Of a stretch of 64,000 bases of DNA, positions 8,933 through 16,789 are shown one piece after another. Below the pieces are notes generated by a model that did not search any database, was not told the origin of the DNA, and saw nothing but the letters and a program-made list of their open reading frames with translations. The position numbers and the translations under genes were made by a program. This stretch comes from Balneolaceae bacterium (GTDB lineage: Bacteria; Bacteroidota; Rhodothermia; Balneolales; Balneolaceae), in NCBI GenBank assembly GCA_020832285.1, contig JAFIFB010000010.1:1-64000 (forward strand), read 5' to 3'. How positions within the stretch are numbered: the stretch's first letter is position 1; the number at the start of each line of letters is the position of its first letter.

Positions 8933-9715
8933 TTACTCCAATCCGTAATTAAAACGGTCGCGCAGCTCTTGTACATAAATGCCAATGTCATTTCGTATTT
9001 CAAACAGCCGGCTGTGAAACTTGGAGTAGATTCCCGGCACAATAAAAGGCTCTCTTTTCATTTTTTGAAGATAACTGAGAGCATCATTGCCGCTGTAAAG
9101 TGCTTTTTTTGTATATGCGATATTTCCGCCGAGAACATCCTGTTCAAATCCGAAAGAATAGCCTCCAGCAAGTTTGGCCGTGATTTTCAGTACGTTGATA
9201 ATAAACTCGTGCACCTGTTTGGTTTGCAGGTGTGTGGGAATACTTTCTGCCCAGCGGAGTACATCCACGGCGAATGCACGGGCTTCGCGGTACACATCGA
9301 GATTTTCGATAGAACCGTAATCTGAGAGAGTAAAATCTTCACTCAGCTCTTTCCATTCTTCACCGTAGTCAAAATCGTCATTATCTTCGTCCAGTTCATC
9401 ATCATAATCAGAAAACGGATCGTCCTGGAAAAAAAAGTCGTCATCTTCCCATTCATCCTCTTCATCTTCCCAATCGTCTTCATCCTCAGGAAAATAGGCT
9501 TCGTCCAAAAGCAGCTCCTCCTCAATGAAGGCTTCTACGGCATCCAGCTCATCCATGCTTTCTTGAAGCAGAGTAATCCATCGGGGAGTATTACCTTTAG
9601 GATCGGATGTGATGAACCGTCGTAATTGCTCGCTTCGTTTTTCGATTTCGTTGAGATGAGATTCCCATTGGAATTCATTCCAAACCGGGCCTTCTTCAAA
9701 ACCGTCTAAGCTCAT
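8933..9715 (-). CDS. Hypothetical protein with a strongly acidic central region
   Basis: This 260-residue protein is of unrecognised family. Residues about 70-125 are almost entirely Asp and Glu with Trp, Phe and Tyr (DWEDEEDEWEDDDFFFQDD and similar), probably a disordered polyanionic linker. It separates an N-terminal helical part from a C-terminal helical domain (VYREARAFAVDVLRWAESI onward) that vaguely resembles four-helix-bundle proteins. No signal peptide is seen. It is the last gene of the cluster that runs from yggS through divIVA and the purine nucleoside phosphorylase, 114 bases after the latter. Role unknown. Confidence 0.7.
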   Translation of the reverse strand: MSLDGFEEGPVWNEFQWESHLNEIEKRSEQLRRFITSDPKGNTPRWITLLQESMDELDAVEAFIEEELLLDEAYFPEDEDDWEDEEDEWEDDDFFFQDDPFSDYDDELDEDNDDFDYGEEWKELSEDFTLSDYGSIENLDVYREARAFAVDVLRWAESIPTHLQTKQVHEFIINVLKITAKLAGGYSFGFEQDVLGGNIAYTKKALYSGNDALSYLQKMKREPFIVPGIYSKFHSRLFEIRNDIGIYVQELRDRFNYGLE

Positions 9716-9829
9716 TCAATGACGTGCTAAATGTTAACAGGTTGATGTATTTAAATAAATATGCTGTATAAATACAAGTTAAAAATACGATCTTTTCAAG
9801 TGGAAAAACAGACCTAATAATGTTTCATT

Positions 9830-10666
9830 TCAGAGTTTTTCAAGCACACGGATAATTACACGAGTCATCTTGGGTTCGGCCATAGCGGCTGCATCAAGAA
9901 TGTCTTCAATAATCACAGGCTCAAGTGCATCAGGGAAACATTCGTCAGTAATTACAGAAATACCAAGTACATCCATGCCCATGTGAACTGCAGATATCAC
10001 CTCTGGCACAGTGCTCATCCCCACCACATCTGCACCAATAAACCGCAGGTACCGATACTCGGCCCTGGTTTCGAGCATGGGGCCGGCCACAGAAACATAC
10101 ACACCCTGATGCATGGCAATTGCTTCTTCGAGAGCCACAGTTTGCGCAATGTCACGGAGGCGTTCGGTATAAGGATCGCTCATATCAGGAAAACGAGGTC
10201 CCAATTCATCATCATTCGGCCCTATTAGGGGATTATCACCCAGCAGGTTTATATGATCGCGTATGAGCATGATGTCGCCACGCTTATAGCTTGGGTTCAT
10301 CCCTCCGCAGGCGTTACTTACAAACAGGCAGTCGGCCCCATTGGCTTTCAGAACACGAACCGGAAATGCGATCTGCTGCATTGTATAGCCTTCATAAAAA
10401 TGAAACCGGCCCTGCATGGCAACGACATCTTTTCCGCCAAGCGATCCAAATAGCAGTTTACCTGCATGACTCTCTACTGTAGAAACGGGAAAGTGCGGTA
10501 TCTGATCGTAAGGAATTTCGGTTTCCACAACCATTTCATCGGCAAGCTGGCCAAGGCCGGTGCCTAAAATAAGCATGTAGTTGGGCCTCAGTTCGGTTTG
10601 AGATTGAATGTAGCTGAGTGCTTCTTTGCGTTTTCTTCGGAAGGTTTCTACTGATTCTCGTTGCAT
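9830..10666 (-). CDS. Purine-nucleoside phosphorylase
   Basis: This 278-residue enzyme belongs to the PNP/MTAP family of trimeric phosphorylases, which release free purine bases and (deoxy)ribose 1-phosphate in purine salvage. Visible motifs are [11 protein letters not shown], the phosphate-site [46 protein letters not shown] and the purine-site GMSTVPE and SVITDECF. The residue after SVIT is Asp where the mammalian inosine/guanosine enzymes have Asn, which could affect base preference. It lies 16 bases after divIVA, so probable cotranscription. Confidence 0.88.
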   Translation of the reverse strand: MQRESVETFRRKRKEALSYIQSQTELRPNYMLILGTGLGQLADEMVVETEIPYDQIPHFPVSTVESHAGKLLFGSLGGKDVVAMQGRFHFYEGYTMQQIAFPVRVLKANGADCLFVSNACGGMNPSYKRGDIMLIRDHINLLGDNPLIGPNDDELGPRFPDMSDPYTERLRDIAQTVALEEAIAMHQGVYVSVAGPMLETRAEYRYLRFIGADVVGMSTVPEVISAVHMGMDVLGISVITDECFPDALEPVIIEDILDAAAMAEPKMTRVIIRVLEKL

Positions 10667-10682
10667 TCGTCAGTTATTTTTT

Positions 10683-11288
10683 TTAGTCGATTTGATCCAG
10701 GATATCATCGATTTTATCGTTTTCAGCCTGCTCGGGTTTTACTGAAGGAGCTTCTTCTTTTTTTGGAGTTTTAGGCTTACTTTTTTTTACTTTTTTTGGT
10801 TCTTCAATAGCAGATTCTGACAGGTTAAAGAGCGAATTTTCATCGGTTTTAAACTGGTCCAGTGTGTCGCCTGCATTGTCCAGGTAGGAGCGCATGCTGC
10901 GGATCATTTCATTTCGTTTATCTATGAGCTGCATTAAGCTCTGGCGAATTTCGCGCCGCTGCTGATTGGCTTCCTGCAGAATGGTTTCGGCTTCGAGCTC
11001 TGCCTTTTCAGTGATAATTTTTGCCTGTTTACGTGCATCGCTTACCTTCTCTTCTGCCGAACTTTTTGCAGTTTGAAGCGTTTCATGCAAGGCTTCTTCC
11101 ACTCGCTCATAGTGCCTCAGCTTATCGTTCATTTTATCCACCTGGTTTTCCAGGTCACGCATACGTCCCACCATATGCTCCCATTCATTGGCAAGAAGAC
11201 TCAGGAAAGATTGTACCTCGGTGGGATCGTAACCTCGGAGCGACTTTTCGAATTGCTGTTGCTTAATCTCAAGGGCTGTAAGTTTCAT
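10683..11288 (-). CDS. divIVA: DivIVA domain protein
   Basis: This 201-residue protein begins with the DivIVA membrane-curvature-binding domain (MKLTALEIKQQQFEKSLRGYDPTEVQSFL, with the family's GYD-x-x-E-V-x-x-FL motif), followed by long coiled coil to about residue 150 and a Lys/Glu-rich tail. DivIVA-type proteins locate to membrane curvature and organise division or polar growth. It sits between three small PspB-like membrane proteins and a purine nucleoside phosphorylase. With yggS upstream, this recalls the yggS...divIVA arrangement of Gram-positive bacteria. Confidence 0.85.
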   Translation of the reverse strand: MKLTALEIKQQQFEKSLRGYDPTEVQSFLSLLANEWEHMVGRMRDLENQVDKMNDKLRHYERVEEALHETLQTAKSSAEEKVSDARKQAKIITEKAELEAETILQEANQQRREIRQSLMQLIDKRNEMIRSMRSYLDNAGDTLDQFKTDENSLFNLSESAIEEPKKVKKSKPKTPKKEEAPSVKPEQAENDKIDDILDQID

Positions 11289-11387
11289 GAAATATTTAAA
11301 TCAATGTTTTGGGTTTTGCGTCTGCGATGGCTTCTCTCCTGATTGCAGTTTGCTGTTTAAATAAAAAGATGATCCATTAAAAGGCAA

Positions 11388-11741
11388 TTACTGATTCAGC
11401 ATATTTTTTAGTTTACTGCTTTTTTGCTCCTCTTCTTTTTGTGCTTCAGTCTCAATTTCTATTTCGATGGCGTTTTTCTGTTCCTTTCGGTGCTGTTCTT
11501 TATCCCTGCTTTTTAGTGAAGACTTCTTATCATCCGTCACAATCGCTTCTAAATTTGCAAGACGTCGGTCGGTTTTTTCTTTGAATTCACGCAGTGCAGC
11601 CAAAAATTCCTGGTTTTCTGTCAGGCTTTTGCCAGAGCCTTTTTTTACCCAGGCTTTTATAATACTGCCAACAATTCCCAGAAAAACAATCGTGATTACA
11701 CTTCCAAATACGATAGCTACTATAATTGTTTCTTCACCCAT
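11388..11741 (-). CDS. Small PspB-like membrane protein (third of three)
   Basis: This 117-residue protein has one N-terminal transmembrane helix (IIVAIVFGSVITIVFLGIVG), a basic stop-transfer segment (KAWVKK), a short helix with FLAALREFKEKTDRRLANLEAI and a charged low-complexity tail. The FL.ALREFK.KTD.RL.NLE block is shared with the neighbour at 11784-12158 (FLTALREFKQKTDQRLSNLE), so the two are paralogues. The layout resembles the phage-shock protein PspB (TM helix plus short amphipathic coiled coil), but similarity is weak and PspB function is inference. Confidence 0.6.
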   Translation of the reverse strand: MGEETIIVAIVFGSVITIVFLGIVGSIIKAWVKKGSGKSLTENQEFLAALREFKEKTDRRLANLEAIVTDDKKSSLKSRDKEQHRKEQKNAIEIEIETEAQKEEEQKSSKLKNMLNQ

Positions 11742-11783
11742 GATAAGTAAATACCTGTTTGTTATTGCAGTTATGTGTAATGT

Positions 11784-12158
11784 TTACTGTCTTAGCATAT
11801 TCCGAAGGTTACCATCTTTTCCAGGCTCAACTTCACTTTCATTGCCATGAAACTCTATCTCAGATAGATTTTGCCGTTCGGTTATTTTGCCCTTATCCGC
11901 CAAACCATGTTGTTGTGCTATATTATGCCCGGAAGCACCAGTTTCCAAATTGGAAAGACGCTGATCTGTTTTTTGCTTAAATTCACGCAAAGCGGTCAAA
12001 AATTCTTTATTTCCTGCAAGATTCACTCCTGTCTTTTGCTTCATCCTGGTTTTAACAAGGTCACCGATAGTTGCAATTGCCACTATCAATGTAACACAAA
12101 TCATTACAAAAATTGGAATCATCCAGGGTTCAATCAATTCAAGAAATTCCACCATCAA
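11784..12158 (-). CDS. Small PspB-like membrane protein (second of three)
   Basis: This 124-residue protein has one N-terminal transmembrane helix (MIPIFVMICVTLIVAIATIG) followed by the FLTALREFKQKTDQRLSNLE block shared with the downstream protein, and a variable polar tail ending in NLRNMLRQ (the paralogue ends in KLKNMLNQ). The ATG at 12158 overlaps the stop of the preceding gene by 4 bases, implying translational coupling. A tandem duplication produced this and the following gene. Its position between yggS and divIVA suggests an envelope or division-associated role. Confidence 0.62.
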   Translation of the reverse strand: MMVEFLELIEPWMIPIFVMICVTLIVAIATIGDLVKTRMKQKTGVNLAGNKEFLTALREFKQKTDQRLSNLETGASGHNIAQQHGLADKGKITERQNLSEIEFHGNESEVEPGKDGNLRNMLRQ

Positions 12159-12463
12159 CTACCTTTGGTTTCGGCCATTTTCGCTACACGGTTTTCATGC
12201 TCTTTTTTTATTGATTCTGCCTCATCAACTTCTATCATCCCGGCCGGGTCCGAGCTATTAAGGCTGCCATCATCGTTTGCAGCAATCGCTTCAAGATTTT
12301 CGATCCTCCTTTTCAACTGGTGAACTATCTCGCGCACTTCCTTCAACTCTTTTTCACTCTGATTATTTTTTACCTGCCACTTTAATTTGTTCTTTTGGTA
12401 ATCAATAATGTAAGCACCAACAATCGCAACAATTGGTATAAGAACCCAAATCCAGGAAGCCAT
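12155..12463 (-). CDS. PspB-like membrane protein (first of three)
   Basis: This 102-residue protein has a single N-terminal transmembrane helix (WIWVLIPIVAIVGAYII), a basic juxtamembrane stretch, then a coiled coil with VHQLKRRIENLEAIAANDD. TM helix plus R-x-x-x-LE-x-I/A is the layout of PspB, the inner-membrane partner of PspC in the phage-shock envelope-stress response. No pspA or pspC is in the window. It is the most PspB-like of the trio and is coupled by a 4-base overlap to the next gene. Confidence 0.62.
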   Translation of the reverse strand: MASWIWVLIPIVAIVGAYIIDYQKNKLKWQVKNNQSEKELKEVREIVHQLKRRIENLEAIAANDDGSLNSSDPAGMIEVDEAESIKKEHENRVAKMAETKGS

Positions 12464-12542
12464 AAGTCGTATATTTTGTTTGCAATTAGTTTAAGATATA
12501 AAAATTGATACAAACTGCATCTTGTTATAACGACAGAATTAC

Positions 12543-13241
12543 CTAATAGTTACGTTCACCAAAAATTGCCGTACCAACCCTCAGCATGGTGGAGCCTTCC
12601 TGTATTGCCACTTCCAGATCGTTGGTCATTCCCATTGAGAGGTGTTCCAGGTCGACCGCTCCTGAACTCAGGTGTTTATGTTGTTCGCGCAGATTGCTCA
12701 ATTGCCTGAACTCCGGCCTCACAAGTTCGGGGTCATCGGTAAATGTCGCCATTCCCATCAAACCCATTACTTTTGTATGCTTCAGGTTCTGGGCATATTT
12801 TAGAATTCCTTCAAGCTTATCTGGCTCACACCCGCTTTTTTGATCTTCCCTGCTGATATTTACCTGGATGAGAGTATTAATAGTCCGGTTTTCAAGGGCG
12901 GCTCTTTTTTCAATTTCCCTGAGTGCTTTTTTCTTATGAACAGACTGAATCCAATTCACACGGTGGGCCATATATTTAATCTTGTTCGTTTGAAGATTAC
13001 CGATAAAGTGCCATTGAATCTCATCTTTTTGAATCGACTCCATCCGTTCTTGAAGGGCTTTGGCCCGGTTTTCTCCAAAATGGACGTGCCCGGCTTCAAG
13101 CAGTTTCAGGATGTCTTCGTCAGGCTTGGTTTTACTTACAGCGACCAACCAAATTCCGGATGGATCTCTTCCGGCTTTCTCACATGCTTTTTCAATTCGG
13201 GTTTTTACGGCGTGATATCTGCTTTGAATCTCGTTGCTCAT
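12543..13241 (-). CDS. yggS: YggS/PLPBP family pyridoxal 5'-phosphate homeostasis protein
   Basis: This 232-residue protein is the PLP-binding single-domain TIM-barrel protein of the YggS/YlmE/PROSC family (usual length 220-240). Motifs include LVAVSKTKPDEDI with the PLP-binding Lys (VSKT), HFGENRAKALQER, WHFIGNLQTNK, MGLMGMATFT, LSMGMTNDLEVAIQEGSTMLRVGTAIFG. It has no known catalytic activity and controls free PLP and amino-acid balance. It is the first gene of the yggS/PspB-like/divIVA cluster and is divergent from nif3. Confidence 0.93.
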   Translation of the reverse strand: MSNEIQSRYHAVKTRIEKACEKAGRDPSGIWLVAVSKTKPDEDILKLLEAGHVHFGENRAKALQERMESIQKDEIQWHFIGNLQTNKIKYMAHRVNWIQSVHKKKALREIEKRAALENRTINTLIQVNISREDQKSGCEPDKLEGILKYAQNLKHTKVMGLMGMATFTDDPELVRPEFRQLSNLREQHKHLSSGAVDLEHLSMGMTNDLEVAIQEGSTMLRVGTAIFGERNY

Positions 13242-13520
13242 TTAAATTATGGGAACAGTGTTTAATCGATAGTATTTATTACCAGTTTTTTTTCAACACA
13301 AAAATACCATCTATTCATTCAAATGTATAGCCCTGTAATTTCCTGAGGAAGTCCCCAAAGAAAAATCTTAAAAAAATGGAGAAAATGTTTTAATGGAACA
13401 AAATCATTCGTATTTTTCTCTTTCTGTGAAAAAAACAATGATACGCCAGCGAAAATCCATATACAGGACGAACGCAGTGTTCGATTCCCGAATCAAAAAC
13501 AGCTCATATCCGGTTATGAC

Positions 13521-13528
13521 GGGAGGAG
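13521..13528 (+). promoter_or_regulatory. Strong Shine-Dalgarno that sets a TTG start
   Basis: GGGAGGAG lies 7 bases before the TTG at 13536. It is a near-perfect anti-16S match, notable because most genes here show no obvious ribosome binding site. It supports TTG as the initiator of the Nif3-like gene. Confidence 0.7.
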
Positions 13529-13535
13529 AACAGAC

Positions 13536-14588
13536 TTGAATACTCAGGTACGTCATATAACCAACTTCATTCATCAATGGGCACCCCCCGGCATAAAGTT
13601 GAGTTATGACAATGTAGGGCTTCTGCTGGGCGATCCCACCTCACCTGTTTCCAGAATTCTTGTTTGCCTTGATGTAACAGAAGAAGTTGTAAATGAAGCT
13701 CTTGAAAAAAAGTGCGAGCTTATTGTTTCTCACCATCCCCTGATTTTTGATAAAATTTCATCAATCAATCCCACAGACGAGCAGGGACGCATTATTTATA
13801 AAATGATCCGCAACAACATTGCCCTGCTCACAGCACACACAAATCTCGATGCAGCTCTTGACGGAGTCTCCTTTGTACTTGCGAACAATCTGGGTCTGGA
13901 TGATCTTCAGTTTTTAGATAAAACCTACAATATCATTCGAAAAATCTCTCTCACTACCGATTATGATGATAATGAAGCTGTATTGAAACTTCTTAACTAC
14001 TACTCGGCCGAAGAGGCTCACTTTCATGAAGTGGACGGGCGTAAGGGCGGGCAAAAGCAGTTTGAGGCAATTATAGATCAGCACAATGTAAGCCCGCTTA
14101 AAAAAACCCTGGAAAAAGAAGGTTTGCTCAAAAAAGGAAGTTTTCATGAAGTTGAAATGACCACTCCTACTAACAATTTCGGGATGGGAGTAATTGGTTA
14201 CTATCCCGACCAGGGAATTGCTATGGAAGAATTTTTACACCTTGTTTGCCGCGCACTGGATGTGCCCTCAGTTCGTTTTTCGGGACAGGCAAACCGTATT
14301 AAGAAAGTTGCTGTTTGTGGTGGTGCTGGTGTACATCTGAAAAAAACCGCTGTTAAAGCCGGGGCTGATGCCTTCGTGACCGCAGACATCAAATATCACG
14401 ACTATTTTACGGAAAAGACGAATTTTCTCCTTGTGGATGCCGGCCATTATGAAAGTGAATTCCCTGTGGTTGAAGCAATCCGAAAAGAATTGGCTGAAGC
14501 TTTTGAACACTTGCGAGTGGATGCGACCGAAAAGGTTACAAACCCAATGAATATCTACGTGACAGAATTTGAAAATAAAAACATCTAA
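13536..14588 (+). CDS. Nif3-like dinuclear metal center hexameric protein
   Basis: This 350-residue protein of the Nif3/YbgI/YqfO family starts at a TTG preceded by GGGAGGAG. Metal-site motifs are visible: SHHPLIF (two His), TAHTNLDAA, and near the C-terminus CGGAGVHL, DIKYHDYF and VDAGHYESE, which form the dinuclear site. A central insertion of the YqfO/PII-like type (residues about 130-240) is present, which explains the length versus about 250 for short members. Biochemical role is uncertain; some relatives are GTP cyclohydrolase I type 2-like. It is followed 19 bases later by a coiled-coil gene, a pairing conserved in many bacteria. Confidence 0.92.
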   Translation: MNTQVRHITNFIHQWAPPGIKLSYDNVGLLLGDPTSPVSRILVCLDVTEEVVNEALEKKCELIVSHHPLIFDKISSINPTDEQGRIIYKMIRNNIALLTAHTNLDAALDGVSFVLANNLGLDDLQFLDKTYNIIRKISLTTDYDDNEAVLKLLNYYSAEEAHFHEVDGRKGGQKQFEAIIDQHNVSPLKKTLEKEGLLKKGSFHEVEMTTPTNNFGMGVIGYYPDQGIAMEEFLHLVCRALDVPSVRFSGQANRIKKVAVCGGAGVHLKKTAVKAGADAFVTADIKYHDYFTEKTNFLLVDAGHYESEFPVVEAIRKELAEAFEHLRVDATEKVTNPMNIYVTEFENKNI

Positions 14589-14607
14589 TATTTCGTAATC
14601 ATATACC

Positions 14608-15342
14608 ATGCAAGAGGTTTTACAACAACTCGCCAACCTTCAGTACATTGACAGCCGCATTGATGAAATCCGCCAGTTGCGCGGTGATTTACCCGAAGAA
14701 GTGCTCGATATTGAAACCAATATGAATCGTTTCGAAGCAAAAATCCGTCAGCTCGAAGAAGAGCTAACCGCATTAACAGCTGAGAAAAACAAGCTTGAAC
14801 TCGATATCGAATCCTCCTTCGAAAAAACAAAAAAGTATGAAGAGCAGCAGCTCACGGTTCGCAACAATCGAGAGTATGATGCTCTTACCAAAGAGATAGA
14901 AGCTCAAAAACAGTTTGTGGAAAATTCCGCTTCCCGTATTGAGGAGATTGAAAAACGGCAAGAAGATATTTCCGGAGAACTGGAAGAAAACAGAGAGAAG
15001 CTCCAGGATACGGAAAAGCTTCATCAGGAAAAGAAAGAAAATCTTGAGACTGTTATTAAAAGTACAAAGGCCGAAGAGGATAAACTCCTCGAAAAAAGAA
15101 AAGAGCTCGAAGAAGAACTTGACAACCGATATGTTCGAAGCTACAACCGCCTGCGTGACGGGCTGAATAATGGTATCGCTGTTGTTGCCATGGAAAAAGG
15201 AGCCGCTTTGGGAATGGCATTACCGCCGCAGACTCAGGTGGAAGTCCGCAGAAAAAATAAGGTTATCATTGACGAAAACAGCGGACGAATTGTAATCGAC
15301 CCCACTTTTTTCCAAGAAGCAAAAAAACAGCTGAAAATCTAA
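14608..15342 (+). CDS. CT398-like coiled-coil hairpin protein with cysteine-less zinc-ribbon fold
   Basis: This 244-residue protein is of the COG1579 family: a long antiparallel coiled coil (residues 1-185) and a C-terminal zinc-ribbon-type domain recognisable by ALPPQTQVEVRRKNKVIIDE and SGRIVIDP. In relatives the ribbon carries two CxxC pairs around LPPQ and before GRI. Here the positions read AALG and DENS, and the whole protein has no cysteine at all, so zinc cannot bind in the usual way. The gene is paired with nif3 as in many genomes. Function is unknown. Confidence 0.85.
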   Translation: MQEVLQQLANLQYIDSRIDEIRQLRGDLPEEVLDIETNMNRFEAKIRQLEEELTALTAEKNKLELDIESSFEKTKKYEEQQLTVRNNREYDALTKEIEAQKQFVENSASRIEEIEKRQEDISGELEENREKLQDTEKLHQEKKENLETVIKSTKAEEDKLLEKRKELEEELDNRYVRSYNRLRDGLNNGIAVVAMEKGAALGMALPPQTQVEVRRKNKVIIDENSGRIVIDPTFFQEAKKQLKI

Positions 15343-15610
15343 TCTGAATTTTTACTAAGAAATTGCTTACACTATTCAATATAAATAGTTGTTATTATTA
15401 ACTTAAATTTCTATTCAACAATCATTTTTGAATAATTCAGGTTAAAAAGCTTTTCTAAATAACTTCAGCCTCATTGAACCAAATGAGCTTTGAGTTGCCG
15501 AACTAAATTAATACAGGCAGTTGATAAACTTTTCTATCTCAAATAAGAAGGCAAACCTGAATAACGTTGTATTCAATTGGAAAAGTAAAACAACGTTAAT
15601 AATTATATAA

Positions 15611-15978
15611 AGTGAAAGTTCCCGGGCAGTCGTCTCCCGAATATATCGGGAGAAGGAAAGTCCGAACACTTACGGAAACCGTGCTTCCTAACAGGAAGGC
15701 TTTGCCGGCAGCGGCAGGGCAGAAAGTGCCACAGAAAATATACCGCCCCGATACGTTGGGGTAAGGGTGAAATGGTGGGGTAAGAGCCCACCGCTCTCCG
15801 GGTGACCGGAGAGGCAGGGTAAACCTCACGGAGTGCAAGTTCACGCAGGTTGTGCGCCTCCGTCGCCATACAACCGGGTAGAACGCTTTGATCCCGGCAG
15901 TGATGCCGGGGCAAGATAAATGACTGCCATCCGTCTTATGGAGGATACAGAATTCGGCTTACAGGGAACTTTCTCACT
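15611..15978 (+). ncRNA. rnpB: RNase P RNA (bacterial class A)
   Basis: This is the catalytic RNA of RNase P, which matures tRNA 5' ends. The ends pair as helix P1 (AGTGAAAGTTCCC with GGGAACTTTCTCACT). Conserved core segments are in order: GGAAAGTCCG near 15654, ACAGAAA near 15732, AGGGTGAAATGGTG near 15764, TAAGAGCCCACCG near 15781, GGTAAAC, GTAGAACGC, and AGATAAATGACTGC with ACAGAATTCGGCTTA near the 3' end. Order and spacing match class A. A strong intrinsic terminator follows at 15983-16017. Confidence 0.96.
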
Positions 15979-15982
15979 TCAT

Positions 15983-16017
15983 GGCCGTTTCTACCAAACG
16001 TAGGAACGGCCTTTTTT
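15983..16017 (+). terminator. Intrinsic terminator of rnpB
   Basis: The arms GGCCGTTtCTAC and GTAGgAACGGCC flank a CAAAC loop and are followed directly by six T. It begins 5 bases after the P1 helix of RNase P RNA. Confidence 0.92.
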
Positions 16018-16127
16018 GATTTTGGCTAAAAAAAGATAGATTTTAAAAATTGTAATTGGCCATAATAAAAAATAGTTTTTTTGGTTGCCCAACTACAATA
16101 AATTAAAACGGACACAATTTTAGATTA

Positions 16128-16634
16128 ATGAAAATATTCAAAAGTATATTTATAACAGTATTCGCACTTGCTTTTTGTACGGGGAGCCTTCTTGCACAAG
16201 TACAACAACAGCAGCCACAGCAACAGCAACAGATGCCTGATTTACCCAGTTCTGCTGATGTGAGTGACGAAGAAGTAAGCCTTTTAGTTAACACTATTCA
16301 CGAACTTGAACCGATAGAACAAAAAACTCAGGAAAAAATAGAAGAAGCTGTTGAGGCTGAAGATCTTTCCTTTGAACGGTTTCAGCAAATGATGATGGCC
16401 ATGCAGAATCCGCAAATGGCTGATGAAATGGACGTATCCGATGAGGAGATGGAAAAAATTCAAACCCTCCAGCCAACACTCATGGAAATTCAGGGAGAAG
16501 CTGAACAGGAAATGATTGCCAAAATTGAAGAAAACGGTCTTACTATGGATCGGTATCGTGAAATCATAATGGGAGCACAGCAAGACCCTGAACTGATGCA
16601 GCGCCTTCAGAGCGAGCTTGGAATTGAAGAGTAA
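16128..16634 (+). CDS. Exported DUF4168-like protein
   Basis: This 168-residue protein has a signal peptide (MKIFKSIFITVFALAFCTGS...LLAQ) followed by a Gln-rich stretch (QVQQQQPQQQQQ, residues 24-35) and two similar acidic helical modules: EDLSFERFQQMMMAMQNP and NGLTMDRYREIIMGAQQDP. Tandem L-[ST]-x-[DE]-R-[FY] units with QNP or QDP ends match the DUF4168 pattern of periplasmic helical proteins. Function unknown. A terminator follows at 16661-16692. Confidence 0.75.
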   Translation: MKIFKSIFITVFALAFCTGSLLAQVQQQQPQQQQQMPDLPSSADVSDEEVSLLVNTIHELEPIEQKTQEKIEEAVEAEDLSFERFQQMMMAMQNPQMADEMDVSDEEMEKIQTLQPTLMEIQGEAEQEMIAKIEENGLTMDRYREIIMGAQQDPELMQRLQSELGIEE

Positions 16635-16660
16635 TTCTTGAATAAATAAAAAAATATTAG

Positions 16661-16692
16661 AGGCCTCTGATTAATTTCTGAGGCCTTTTTTT
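16661..16692 (+). terminator. Intrinsic terminator after the DUF4168-like gene
   Basis: AGGCCTC and GAGGCCT form a 7-base-pair GC-rich stem around a 12-base loop, followed by a run of T. Confidence 0.88.
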
Positions 16693-16789
16693 ATTTCAAC
16701 TGCCTTTTTATATCCGAATACATTTCAAAATAAAAAACCACTCTCTTATTTTTTAGCCTGCGGGTTTCGTAATATATGCCCTCATCTGA

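Noticed and set aside
13480-13500. tRNA-like GTTCGATTCCCGAATC motif
   Set aside because: The T-arm-like sequence has no accompanying acceptor, D or anticodon arms at the proper distances.
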